Shown here one piece after another: positions 41,835-49,815 of a stretch of 64,000 nt of DNA. Position numbers and translations under genes: made by a program. Where the stretch lies: NCBI RefSeq assembly GCF_011742875.1, contig NZ_JAAQTL010000001.1, positions 558,001 through 622,000 on the forward strand. Reading direction: 5' to 3'. The notes under the pieces were generated by a model. The model was not told the DNA's origin, ran no database searches, and worked only from the letters and a program-made list of their open reading frames with translations. Every line of letters starts with the position of its first letter. The stretch's first letter is position 1. Origin of the DNA: Luteibacter yeojuensis (GTDB taxonomy: Bacteria > Pseudomonadota > Gammaproteobacteria > Xanthomonadales > Rhodanobacteraceae).

Positions 41835-42973
41835 TCTGCCCCAAGTGCCAAGCCGACGCCGCCATCCGCAACGGCGCGGGGCGCATCAAGTGTCGCGCAT
41901 GCGGCGCAAGCAGTAACGCGCCGATCACACGCACGGAGGCCGAAGTCTCCGAGGCGATGCAGGCGCGCCGTGGCTGGGCTCCCGATCACGGCATCACGAC
42001 GCCGCTTCCACTGGGGCAGAAGCTCCGTGGCACCTCAACCCTGGTCGACAAGCGCACGGGTGAGACGGTCCTTCAGTGGATCAAGTCATCGGAAGACGCC
42101 GAAGAGCAGGCCGAAGCCATGCAGGCGGCTATTGCCGCCATGGGCGAGAAGATCCCGCGCGAGAAGCCGCGGCGCGCTCCCGCGGTCTGCAATACGGACC
42201 TGCTGAACTGCTATGTCCTGACCGATTACCATCTTGGCATGCTGGCCTGGGGCGAGGAGACCGGGGCAGACTGGGATCTCGGCATCGCCGAGGACATGCT
42301 GGTCGATTGGTTCGCCGCGGCCATGGCGCAGTCGCCGGCGGCTGAGGTTGGCGTCTTCGCCCAGCTCGGCGATTTCCTGCACTGGGATGGCATGGACGCG
42401 GTAACTCCCACGAGCAAGCACCTGCTCGACGCCGACACCCGATTTCAGAAGCTGGTGCGCGTCGCCATCCGCGCGATTCGCCGGGTGATCGGCTTGCTTC
42501 TCGAGAAGCACCAGCGCGTGCACGTCCTGATGGCCGAGGGCAACCACGACATGGCGTCCTCCATCTGGCTGCGCGAGTGGCTGCGCGCCATTTACGAGAA
42601 CGAGCCGCGGGTGCACGTGGACGTGAGCCCCGATCCCTACTACTGCGTCGAGCACGGCAAGACCGCGCTGTTCTTTCATCACGGGCACAAGAAGCGGCCG
42701 GCGCAGATCGACACGGTGTTCGCTGCCAAGTTCCGCGAAGTGTTCGGCCGCACCGAGCACGCCTACGCGCACATGGGGCACCTGCACCACATCGACGTGA
42801 AGGAAACGAACCTCATGCTCGTCGAGCAGCATCGCACCTTGGCCGCGCCTGATGCGCATGCCTCGCGCGGTGGTTGGTTGTCTGGCCGCGATGCCCAGGT
42901 CATCACCTACTCGCGCCGCTTTGGCGAGGTGGGTCGTGTGCGGGTGTCGGCGAAGATGCTGGAGGCTGCGTGA
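41831..42973 (+). CDS. Phage metallophosphoesterase with N-terminal zinc ribbon
   Basis: The protein has 380 residues. N-terminal CPKC...CRAC zinc ribbon (2-24). The calcineurin-like phosphoesterase core has LTDYHLG (DxH), QLGDFLHWD (GD), AEGNHD (GNHD), FFHHGH and HMGHLHH (GHxH). The GTG start at 41831 overlaps the previous stop. The target (DNA or nucleotides) is unknown. Confidence 0.85.
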   Translation: MICPKCQADAAIRNGAGRIKCRACGASSNAPITRTEAEVSEAMQARRGWAPDHGITTPLPLGQKLRGTSTLVDKRTGETVLQWIKSSEDAEEQAEAMQAAIAAMGEKIPREKPRRAPAVCNTDLLNCYVLTDYHLGMLAWGEETGADWDLGIAEDMLVDWFAAAMAQSPAAEVGVFAQLGDFLHWDGMDAVTPTSKHLLDADTRFQKLVRVAIRAIRRVIGLLLEKHQRVHVLMAEGNHDMASSIWLREWLRAIYENEPRVHVDVSPDPYYCVEHGKTALFFHHGHKKRPAQIDTVFAAKFREVFGRTEHAYAHMGHLHHIDVKETNLMLVEQHRTLAAPDAHASRGGWLSGRDAQVITYSRRFGEVGRVRVSAKMLEAA

Positions 42974-43062
42974 TGCGCGTAGCAGTAGCTGTTGCATTCG
43001 CGCTGTGTGGGCACATGACATTGGCTTTCTGGCTGCTTCTTTGGAAGGCACTGGACCCATGA
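42973..43062 (+). CDS. Tiny membrane peptide (29 aa)
   Basis: MRVAVAVAFALCGHMTLAFW forms one hydrophobic helix. Overlaps the upstream stop by one base (TGATG) and the downstream start by 4 bp, which supports translation. Confidence 0.5.
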   Translation: MRVAVAVAFALCGHMTLAFWLLLWKALDP

Positions 43063-43283
43063 CCGACACCGACGACACCTACGTTCCCGAGCCGGTCGCA
43101 CTGGCAGACGGCGACGTCCTGATCGCCGATCCCATCGAGTTCTACGAACTCACCAACTCCGTCGCTGCCATGGTGCGCGATGGCGTCCTCTTCGTCCTCT
43201 GTCGCGACACCCTCAAGTGGGTGAATGTCGAGGCGATTCACAATAAATCGCGAGCCAAGCTCGCCACGGTAGCGAGCAACTGA
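43059..43283 (+). CDS. Hypothetical phage protein
   Basis: The protein has 74 residues, acidic and soluble. It has an ATGA overlap upstream and a 1-bp overlap downstream. Not recognised. Confidence 0.62.
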   Translation: MTDTDDTYVPEPVALADGDVLIADPIEFYELTNSVAAMVRDGVLFVLCRDTLKWVNVEAIHNKSRAKLATVASN

Positions 43284-43471
43284 TGCGCAACGTAGTAGAG
43301 GGAGCCAGTGTCGGCTATGCGGTCACGTACTTGAGCGGCATTCTCGCCGGGTTCCCGTGGGACAAGCTGGCCTCTGGCCTGACTGCTGTGTGGTTCGCGA
43401 TTCTGATCGTGGACAAGGCGTACCAGAAGGCCAAAGCATGGTTGGCTACACGTAAGCAGGCGCCGGCGTGA
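43283..43471 (+). CDS. Holin-like membrane protein
   Basis: The protein has 62 residues. One or two membrane stretches (VGYAVTYLSGILAGF and LASGLTAVWFAILIV) and a basic tail. It stands directly before the endolysin gene with a 4-bp overlap, the usual holin place. Assigned by position and shape. Confidence 0.62.
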   Translation: MRNVVEGASVGYAVTYLSGILAGFPWDKLASGLTAVWFAILIVDKAYQKAKAWLATRKQAPA

Positions 43472-43971
43472 AAGCCCGCCTCGTCTCGGCCGCTGTTGCG
43501 CTCATCGCCGGCGGCCTGATCGCCAAGTACGAGCCGTCGGCCACGCCCACCAAGCCATATTGGGATCCGTGGGGCAAAGTCTGGACGGTATGCGACGGGC
43601 ATACCGGCGACGTGGACCCGAAGCGCACCTACACGGCCGACGAATGTAAGGCGTTCCGCGACGCTGACATCGCCGTCGCGAACGAGGCGGTCAACCGCTG
43701 CCTGCCTATGCCGAAGCTGCCGCAGATCGAGGGGGCGCTCACCGACGCGGCCTACAACTTGGGCCCGCAGGTCGTGTGCGGATCCACCCTTCAGCGCAAA
43801 GCACTCGCAAACGACTGGCCGGCCGCGTGCGCAGAGCTGGACAAGTGGCGCATGGCCGATGGGCGCGTTCTGCCCGGTCTGGTTCGCCGGCGCAGTGATG
43901 ACCGCGGCGTCTGTGAGGGTAGGGCGGTCGTTGACTACTACGAGCAGTGGCTGAAGGAGAAAGGGGCGTGA
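43468..43971 (+). CDS. SAR-type endolysin, GH24 lysozyme (R21-like)
   Basis: The protein has 167 residues. The N-terminus ARLVSAAVALIAGGLIAKYE is a weakly hydrophobic signal-anchor-release helix. The catalytic Glu (KYE, about 22) is followed by WDPWGKVWTVCDGHTGDV, which holds the Asp and Thr positions of T4-type lysozymes. ALTDAAYNLG is the second family motif. GTG start in overlap with the holin-like gene. Confidence 0.88.
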   Translation: MKARLVSAAVALIAGGLIAKYEPSATPTKPYWDPWGKVWTVCDGHTGDVDPKRTYTADECKAFRDADIAVANEAVNRCLPMPKLPQIEGALTDAAYNLGPQVVCGSTLQRKALANDWPAACAELDKWRMADGRVLPGLVRRRSDDRGVCEGRAVVDYYEQWLKEKGA

Positions 43972-44084
43972 TCATCAAGACCGGCGGCATTTCGAACACT
44001 GAGAGTGAGCAAACCGGACGGATCGTGAACCGGGAGAAGGGCTCCACCGACTGCATCACGCGCGACGTCGTGGACGGCTTCTGA
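43968..44084 (+). CDS. Small hypothetical protein (38 aa)
   Basis: GTG start in a GTGA overlap with the endolysin, ending one base into the next ATG (TGATG). Reads IIKTGGISNTESEQTGRI. Not recognised; the overlaps are the evidence. Confidence 0.5.
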   Translation: MIIKTGGISNTESEQTGRIVNREKGSTDCITRDVVDGF

Positions 44085-44272
44085 TGAACCTCGAACGCTA
44101 CGCCTCCCGCAAGTTCCTGATCGCCTGTGCCGCCTTCCTAGCGGGCGTCGCGTTCTTCGCGCTCGGCATGCTGACGGCCGACCAGTGGCTCACCCACTGC
44201 GAGTGGGTGCTCGGCCTCTACATGGCGGGCAATGTCGGTGACACCGCCGTTACGCCGAGGGCGACGACGTGA
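44084..44272 (+). CDS. Small membrane protein of the lysis cassette
   Basis: The protein has 62 residues and one clear membrane helix (about 12-30, IACAAFLAGVAFFALGML) with a second weaker one. It could be the holin or an antiholin partner of the 43283 protein. Confidence 0.62.
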   Translation: MNLERYASRKFLIACAAFLAGVAFFALGMLTADQWLTHCEWVLGLYMAGNVGDTAVTPRATT

Positions 44273-44847
44273 GGCTGCTACTCGCCCTGGTGCTCATGCT
44301 GACCGCGGCGTGCACCATGGACCCCGTCACCCGTGCGCACGACGCGACTGTTCACCTCCTCATCAATGGCGATAGCAGCTGTAGCGGGACCATTGTCGGC
44401 CCGAACGCCGTCCTGACTGCCACGCACTGTCTCGACTGGCCCTACACGCTGAGCATCTACGGCCAGCCGGTGCGCGTGCTGGGGGCGGTCCTCGATGGGA
44501 ACGATCACACGATCCTGATCGTCGATCGGCGGTTCGCGACTTGGGTACGTATCGATCGGGCGCCTGAGCCCGGTGCTCGCGTCTTCATGTTCGGGAACCC
44601 GGGAAGCCTGACCGACCAGTACCGGAATGGGTACGTCAGCGGCTTGGCCGCGGTCGATGGCGTGCTGGTCACGACGTACAACATGAGCATTTTCTACGGC
44701 GATTCCGGCTCCGGGATATTCAACGACAGCGGTGCGCTGATCGGCGTTGTGTCGACGGTGTACTCCATGACCCGGGGCGTGCAACTGACGTTCGCATGCA
44801 GTCTCCCGCTCGCCTTTACCACCGAACAACTGCGCGAGGTGATGTGA
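44269..44847 (+). CDS. Trypsin-like serine protease, predicted lipoprotein
   Basis: The protein has 192 residues. Signal peptide MRLLLALVLMLTAAC with lipobox. Trypsin-fold catalytic residues are His in LTATHC (about 52), Asp in GNDHTILIVD and Ser in GDSGSG (about 145). Cysteines SSCSG...THC could form the usual His-loop disulfide. GTG start in a GTGA overlap. Placed between a small membrane protein and Rz in the lysis cassette, so export to the periplasm is expected. The role is unknown. Confidence 0.85.
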   Translation: MRLLLALVLMLTAACTMDPVTRAHDATVHLLINGDSSCSGTIVGPNAVLTATHCLDWPYTLSIYGQPVRVLGAVLDGNDHTILIVDRRFATWVRIDRAPEPGARVFMFGNPGSLTDQYRNGYVSGLAAVDGVLVTTYNMSIFYGDSGSGIFNDSGALIGVVSTVYSMTRGVQLTFACSLPLAFTTEQLREVM

Positions 44848-44939
44848 TGCACGTCTTCCAGGTGGTCTTCTGCCTCGTGGCCCTGGCGGTCATCGCCGTC
44901 TGCGTGTACTCGGGCAAAGGCCCGGACTCTCCGGCATGA
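44847..44939 (+). CDS. Tiny membrane peptide (30 aa)
   Basis: MHVFQVVFCLVALAVIAVCV is one membrane helix with a short tail. TGATG overlap upstream and ATGA overlap with Rz downstream. Confidence 0.52.
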   Translation: MHVFQVVFCLVALAVIAVCVYSGKGPDSPA

Positions 44940-45427
44940 AGTGGGTCAAGTGGGGCCTCGTTGTGGCAGTGGCAGCCGGGCTATTCGGACTCGGCCATCA
45001 CATGGCGGCGGCGGACGGAGCCGAGCGCATCGCCACGCTCAAGGCCACCTACGCCGAGCAGGCGAAGACGGCCGCTGATGCCGCCCTTGAGCGAGAGCGC
45101 AAGCAGGCCGCCGACTTCGCCGCAACCGCTCAACAGTACGAGAAGGACAAAGCCGATGCGAAAGCCACTTCCGACCGCGTTGTCGCTGATCTGCGTAGCG
45201 GCGCTCTCCGCCTGCGCGACAGGTGGGCAACCCAAGTGCTTGCCGGTCAAGCCGCAGTTGCCGCCGGTTCCGGCCAGCCTGATGCAGGCGCCGACGACAG
45301 AGCGGCAAGTGCGGGACGAATTGTTCGTGCCGCGGCCCAGTGCGACGCGCAAGTCCGTGGGCTCCAAGACATTTTGAAGGCCGAGCGCGCCGACGAATCA
45401 CTTTCCCCAAGCAAGGAACGACCATGA
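44936..45427 (+). CDS. Rz: Rz-like i-spanin
   Basis: The protein has 163 residues. N-terminal membrane anchor (about 4-22) followed by a long charged coiled coil (ATYAEQAKTAADAALERERK, then QAADFAATAQQYEKD). This is the inner-membrane spanin pattern. The Rz1-type lipoprotein gene lies entirely inside it in the +1 frame. Confidence 0.85.
   Translation: MKWVKWGLVVAVAAGLFGLGHHMAAADGAERIATLKATYAEQAKTAADAALERERKQAADFAATAQQYEKDKADAKATSDRVVADLRSGALRLRDRWATQVLAGQAAVAAGSGQPDAGADDRAASAGRIVRAAAQCDAQVRGLQDILKAERADESLSPSKERP
45156..45377 (+). CDS. Rz1: Rz1-like o-spanin lipoprotein, embedded in Rz
   Basis: The protein has 73 residues, read in a different frame within Rz. Signal peptide MRKPLPTALSLICVAALSAC with lipobox LSAC, then a Pro-rich stretch (PVKPQLPPVPASL). 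Fully nested Rz1 is a known spanin architecture. Confidence 0.85.
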   Translation: MRKPLPTALSLICVAALSACATGGQPKCLPVKPQLPPVPASLMQAPTTERQVRDELFVPRPSATRKSVGSKTF

Positions 45428-45708
45428 AAGAGCAGTACATGACGCTCATCACGCCGTGTAACGTGGCTATCACGATGGCCGAGCAGGGCAACAACGTGGA
45501 CGCGCTACTGGAGGCGATCAGCCTGAAGCTGGCTGTTCTCGCCGCCGCCGAGGCGGCGCCTCGTGGCGCTGGCGGACGAACGCTTGGCGATGTGGTGGAG
45601 AACATGGTGCGATCCTCAGTTATGCAAGCCAAGGGCGCCTCTAGCGAACGTGGCGCGGATGGAGCGAGCAGCTTCGGTCCCCACTTCGGAGGCGTCACCC
45701 CGTGCTGA
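45424..45708 (+). CDS. Hypothetical phage protein
   Basis: The protein has 94 residues: MKEQYMTLITPCNVAITMAE, a helical middle and a Gly/Ser-rich end. Overlaps the Rz end by 4 bp. Not recognised. Confidence 0.62.
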   Translation: MKEQYMTLITPCNVAITMAEQGNNVDALLEAISLKLAVLAAAEAAPRGAGGRTLGDVVENMVRSSVMQAKGASSERGADGASSFGPHFGGVTPC

Positions 45709-45857
45709 GCAGCCTGAAGAACCTCCTGGCCCGCCAGCGCGCCGCCGTCACCGGCCTGACCTTCGACCAGGCGCCCGAGTTGTTCAAGGACATCGAGTCC
45801 ACCAAGGCGTGCATGCGCATGGCGGGCCAGAAGATCCCGCCGGCAGTGGCGCGATGA
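45702..45857 (+). CDS. Small hypothetical protein (51 aa)
   Basis: GTG start seven bases before the upstream stop. Reads LSSLKNLLARQRAAVTGLTF, then DQAPELFKDIESTKACMRMA. Helical, not recognised. Confidence 0.5.
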   Translation: MLSSLKNLLARQRAAVTGLTFDQAPELFKDIESTKACMRMAGQKIPPAVAR

Positions 45858-45977
45858 TCGAAGCCGCTGCGGCAAAAGCATAGATATTCGAGAACGAACC
45901 CAGACCGCGCGCACACCAAGTCCGTGAGGTTCTGATGCGTCCCTACGGGAAACCATCCCACTCAAAGGCAAACAACA

Positions 45978-46199
45978 ATGAAGAAGCTTCTCTTGGAAGT
46001 ATCCAGCCTTGGCACTTCGACGTCCGGCGAATCGCTGCCGTATGAAGTGGAAATCCACGGACAGACTGTTTCCGGTCGACTCAGCGGAAAGTGCGAAACT
46101 CCGTATCGCCGTTTTGTCGCCTATATCGACGACGGCATGGACTATCGCCTGAAGACGAGCGATGCGCGCCTCAGCCTGACCACGGTCGAGCACGCGTGA
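45978..46199 (+). CDS. Hypothetical phage protein
   Basis: The protein has 73 residues and is predicted mostly beta. AAAGG lies nine bases before the ATG. The 120 bp before it hold no supported gene. Confidence 0.6.
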   Translation: MKKLLLEVSSLGTSTSGESLPYEVEIHGQTVSGRLSGKCETPYRRFVAYIDDGMDYRLKTSDARLSLTTVEHA

Positions 46200-46402
46200 T
46201 CGAACGACTCCGCGCCGCCTGGGCCGCCCTTCGCGGCGGCCTTGTTCTTTCCGGCCACGGCTGGGTGGTCGTGTACGTCACGCCGCTCAATACATCGGCC
46301 ACACGCTGGGACGGACTGACCATCGAGGACGCCGCCAAGCTGCTCTATCAGGGTGGCGATGCACTCGTCGACCGTATCTACGGGCACACAACGATTCACT
46401 GA
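46196..46402 (+). CDS. Hypothetical phage protein
   Basis: The protein has 68 residues with a GTG start (GTGA overlap). It has a hydrophobic middle (GLVLSGHGWVVVYVTPL), perhaps one membrane segment. Directly precedes the small terminase gene. Confidence 0.6.
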   Translation: MIERLRAAWAALRGGLVLSGHGWVVVYVTPLNTSATRWDGLTIEDAAKLLYQGGDALVDRIYGHTTIH

Positions 46403-46403
46403 G

Positions 46404-46739
46404 ATGACGGACGAAAAGAAGAAGCCCCGGACGGGGCCGAGGACCTGGGCCAAGGGCAAGTCGGGTAACCCGGGCGGCCGTTCGCCGCGCGTGGGGCCGA
46501 ATGGGGAGAGCATCGCGGAGCTTTGCCGCGGCATGACGCTCGAACTCGTTAATCGCGCGCGCGATATCGCACTGAGCCCGGCCACCGAGCCGAAGGACGC
46601 GCTTACGGCCATCTTCGGCCTGTGCGACCGCGGCTGGGGCAAGCCCAAAGAATCTGTCGACATCGACGCGAACGTCAAGGGGTCCGGCGTGCCGGTGATT
46701 AAGATCGTGCGCGTGTCGGCGGACGATGCCGCAGATTGA
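46404..46739 (+). CDS. Putative small terminase subunit (DUF5681)
   Basis: The protein has 111 residues. RTWAKGKSGNPGGRSPRVG is the DUF5681 signature of proteins encoded just before large terminases. A helical part with DALTAIFGLCDRGWGKP follows. Its end overlaps the large terminase start by 14 bp. Confidence 0.78.
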   Translation: MTDEKKKPRTGPRTWAKGKSGNPGGRSPRVGPNGESIAELCRGMTLELVNRARDIALSPATEPKDALTAIFGLCDRGWGKPKESVDIDANVKGSGVPVIKIVRVSADDAAD

Positions 46740-47976
46740 GTTGACGCCTCCCCAATTCGAGTTCGTCACGGCCGAGGACCAGTTCCCCGCCATGGTCGCC
46801 GGATTCGGTAGCGGGAAGACGCACGCGGCCATCATCCGGACGCTAACGAAGAAGCTCCAGTACCCGGGCCAGAACGTGGCGTACTACCTGCCGACGTATG
46901 ACCTCGTGAGGCGAATCGGGTTCCCGCGCTTCATGGAAGCGCTGGAGAGCATGGACATCAAGTTCAAGCCGAACAAGAACGACGCCATTCTCGCCATCCC
47001 AGGCGCGGGCGAGATCATCTTTCGCACCATGGACACCCCGGAGCGCATCATCGGCTACGAGGTGGCTGATTCCATCGCGGACGAGCTGGACACGCTCCCC
47101 GAGGAGCAGGCGCGCGCGGTGTGGACGAAGATCATCTCGCGCAACCGCCAGAAGAAGCCGGACGGCTCACTGAACACCGTGGGCGTGGCGACGACGCCAG
47201 AGGGCTTTCGCTTCGTCTACGACCGCTGGAAGCGTAACCCGGACAACGCGCCGGGCTACCGGATCATCAAGGCGTCGACCATGTCGAACGCCAAGAACCT
47301 GCCGCCGGGCTACATCGAGAGCCTGCGCGCCACGTACCCGTCGAACCTCCTGGCGGCCTATCTGGACGGCGAGTTCGTCAACCTCGTGGCCGGGTCGGTA
47401 TACCCCGAGTTCGACAGGTCGCTCAACGCCAGCTCGGAGACGATCAAGCCAGGCGAGCCCCTGCACGTGGGCATGGACTTCAACGTGGGCAAGATGTCCG
47501 CGGCGGTTCACGTCCTGCGCGGCGACGATCCGCACGCGGTGAAGGAGTACACGGGCGTGCTGGATACGCCGGCTATGTGCGCGCTCCTGAAGCGCGAGCA
47601 TCCCGGCCATTCGATCATGGTCTATCCCGACGCCAGCGGACAGGCGCGCAAGAGCAACAACGCCAGCGAGTCCGATCATGCCATCCTGCGCGCGGCCGGC
47701 TTCAGTGTACGGGTGAATGCGACCAACCCGCGCGTCAAGGATCGCGTTCTGTCCGTCAACGCCATGGTCCACAAGGAAGGCAAGCGCCGGTATCGCGTGA
47801 ACCCCGAGACGTGCCCCGAACTCGTCGAGTCACTGGAAAAGCAGGCTTACGACAAGCACGGCGAGCCCGATAAGGCCGGCGGGCTGGATCACATCATCGA
47901 CGCGGCCGGGTACTTCCTCGTGTACCGCTACCCCATTCAACACCGCGTTGCCGTCGTGCAACCCCTGAGGCTCTGA
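46726..47976 (+). CDS. Large terminase subunit
   Basis: The protein has 416 residues. ATPase: adenine-binding LTPPQFEFV, Walker A GFGSGKTHA (about 26-34), Walker B SIADELDT, coupling motif VGVATTPEG. The RNase H-like nuclease has acidic residues in GMDFNVGK, VYPDASG and LDHIIDAAGY. Packages the genome into proheads. Complete length. Confidence 0.93.
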   Translation: MPQIELTPPQFEFVTAEDQFPAMVAGFGSGKTHAAIIRTLTKKLQYPGQNVAYYLPTYDLVRRIGFPRFMEALESMDIKFKPNKNDAILAIPGAGEIIFRTMDTPERIIGYEVADSIADELDTLPEEQARAVWTKIISRNRQKKPDGSLNTVGVATTPEGFRFVYDRWKRNPDNAPGYRIIKASTMSNAKNLPPGYIESLRATYPSNLLAAYLDGEFVNLVAGSVYPEFDRSLNASSETIKPGEPLHVGMDFNVGKMSAAVHVLRGDDPHAVKEYTGVLDTPAMCALLKREHPGHSIMVYPDASGQARKSNNASESDHAILRAAGFSVRVNATNPRVKDRVLSVNAMVHKEGKRRYRVNPETCPELVESLEKQAYDKHGEPDKAGGLDHIIDAAGYFLVYRYPIQHRVAVVQPLRL

Positions 47977-47977
47977 A

Positions 47978-49384
47978 ATGCCAACTGCCGTACACGAGTG
48001 CTCCCAGGCCATCCTTGAGGCGCGCGAAGACTGGTGCATCACCGAAGCCCTGCTCGCTGGAACGCGCGCCATGCGCAAGGCTGGCAAGCGCTTCATGCCC
48101 CGCTGGCCGAACGAGGAGGACGCGGCCTATGAAGCTCGCCTTGCGACGGCGACCCTGTTCCCGGCCTATCGGCGTACCGTGGGCGTGATGGCCGGCAAAC
48201 CGTTTTCCAAGCCCCTCACGCTGGGTGACGCGAGCAAGGCCGTGCTGGACCAGTGGAAGCCCTGGATCGACGACATCGATCGCGCGGGCGTGAGCCTCAA
48301 CGTCTTCGCGGCCGAGATGATGGCCGAGGCCATCGGGCACGGCCTGTGCGGTATCTACGTGGATGTGCCGAAGGCCGCTGCCGTACCGCGCACCGAGGCA
48401 GGCGTAACCACACGCGCGGCCGAGACCGCAGCCGGGCTCCGTCCGTACTTCGTGCGTGTGCGCCACGACCAGATTCTCGGCTGGAAGCTGGACGAAGAGG
48501 GCCGGCTCGCCATGCTCCGTTGGCAGGAGTGCGTCGAGGTCGAGGACGGCGACTACGGGACGAAGGTCGTCGACCGCGTTCGTGTGCTTCGTCCGGGCTC
48601 ATGGGAGCTTCATGAGCGCGGGGGTGATGCCGGCGGCTACCAGATCGTCGATCAAGGCACCACGAACCTCTCGGCTATCCCGTTCGTGCCCGTGTACGGC
48701 CAGCGCGTGGCGACCATGATCGGCCGGCCGCCCCTGATGGACCTGGCGTACCTGTGCGTGAAGCATTGGCAGTCCCAGAGCGACCAGGACACGATCCTGC
48801 ACGTGGCGCGGGTGCCGATACTGGCCGTCATCGGCGTGGACGACGAGAAATGGCAGTTGACCGTGGGCGCCTCCACGGCGGTCAAGCTCCCGCTTCAGGG
48901 CGACATGAAGTTCATCGAGCACACCGGCGCGGCCATCAAGGCCGGCGCCGACTCGCTGACGGCACTGGAAGAGCAGATGATCCAGACTGGCGCCGAACTG
49001 CTTGTGCAGAAGCCGGGCCAGCGCACGGCGACCGAGGATGCCAATGACGCCGAGGGCAACAAGTGCGACCTCCAGCGCATCACCGAGAGCTTCGAGGACG
49101 CACTCGATCAAGCGCTCGTATTCGCCGGGCAGTACATGGGCATCGAGGCCCCGCGTGTCACGCTCTTCAAGGACTTCGCGGCCGCCACGCAGAGCGACGC
49201 CAGCGCGCAGCTGATTCTCTCGCTCCAGCAGGGCGGGCTCATCACGCGCCAGACGGCCATTCGCGAGCAACAGCGCCGCGGCGTCCTCTCTGCGGATATC
49301 GACCCCGAGGTCGAGGCCGAGGAGGCGCAGAACGAGGTATCGTCGGCCATGCCAGAGCCCAGCAGCCTGGGCATCGCAGCATGA
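47978..49384 (+). CDS. Portal protein (DUF4055 family)
   Basis: The protein has 468 residues. DUF4055 features: LFPAYRRTVGVMAGKPFSKP, HGLCGIYVDVP, LAYLCVKHWQSQSDQDTILH, and GAELLVQKPGQRTATED. Starts one base after the terminase stop and overlaps the next gene by 4 bp. Confidence 0.88.
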   Translation: MPTAVHECSQAILEAREDWCITEALLAGTRAMRKAGKRFMPRWPNEEDAAYEARLATATLFPAYRRTVGVMAGKPFSKPLTLGDASKAVLDQWKPWIDDIDRAGVSLNVFAAEMMAEAIGHGLCGIYVDVPKAAAVPRTEAGVTTRAAETAAGLRPYFVRVRHDQILGWKLDEEGRLAMLRWQECVEVEDGDYGTKVVDRVRVLRPGSWELHERGGDAGGYQIVDQGTTNLSAIPFVPVYGQRVATMIGRPPLMDLAYLCVKHWQSQSDQDTILHVARVPILAVIGVDDEKWQLTVGASTAVKLPLQGDMKFIEHTGAAIKAGADSLTALEEQMIQTGAELLVQKPGQRTATEDANDAEGNKCDLQRITESFEDALDQALVFAGQYMGIEAPRVTLFKDFAAATQSDASAQLILSLQQGGLITRQTAIREQQRRGVLSADIDPEVEAEEAQNEVSSAMPEPSSLGIAA

Positions 49385-49815
49385 GCACCATAGCCTACCG
49401 CGATGGCATCATGGCGGCTGACACACGAGCCTATGGCGGACGAGGCGAGCCAACGCCGGGCCGAAAGGTGAAGGTGCATAGGCTCGACGACGGCTCGGTG
49501 GTCGGGCTAAGCACGGCCACCATCGGTCTGTCTGAACGCTTTGTGGCGTGGCTCCGCGATGGCGCCGACCCGTCCAAGATGACGGACAAGATCGACATCC
49601 GCGTCATCATGGTCAAGCCGGACGGCAAACTGTACGTTGCCGATGACAGCCCATACTTCGCCGGACCGATTGACACCGAGTTCTACGCCATCGGATCCGG
49701 CACGTGCTATGCCATGGGTGCGATGTCCATGGGCGCCACGGCGGAAGAAGCTGTACGCGTTGCCTGCGAGCATGACCCCCATACGGCGGCGCCCATCATG
49801 GTCGAACGCCTGTAA
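49381..49815 (+). CDS. HslV/proteasome-like Ntn-hydrolase phage protein
   Basis: The protein has 144 residues. MSTIAYRDGIMAADTRAYGG matches HslV-type beta subunits, and YAIGSGTCYAMGAMSMGATA is the second conserved loop. The candidate nucleophile is Ser2/Thr3 after Met removal. It stands between portal and minor head genes, where head proteases are usual, and no other head protease is seen in the window. Confidence 0.75.
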   Translation: MSTIAYRDGIMAADTRAYGGRGEPTPGRKVKVHRLDDGSVVGLSTATIGLSERFVAWLRDGADPSKMTDKIDIRVIMVKPDGKLYVADDSPYFAGPIDTEFYAIGSGTCYAMGAMSMGATAEEAVRVACEHDPHTAAPIMVERL

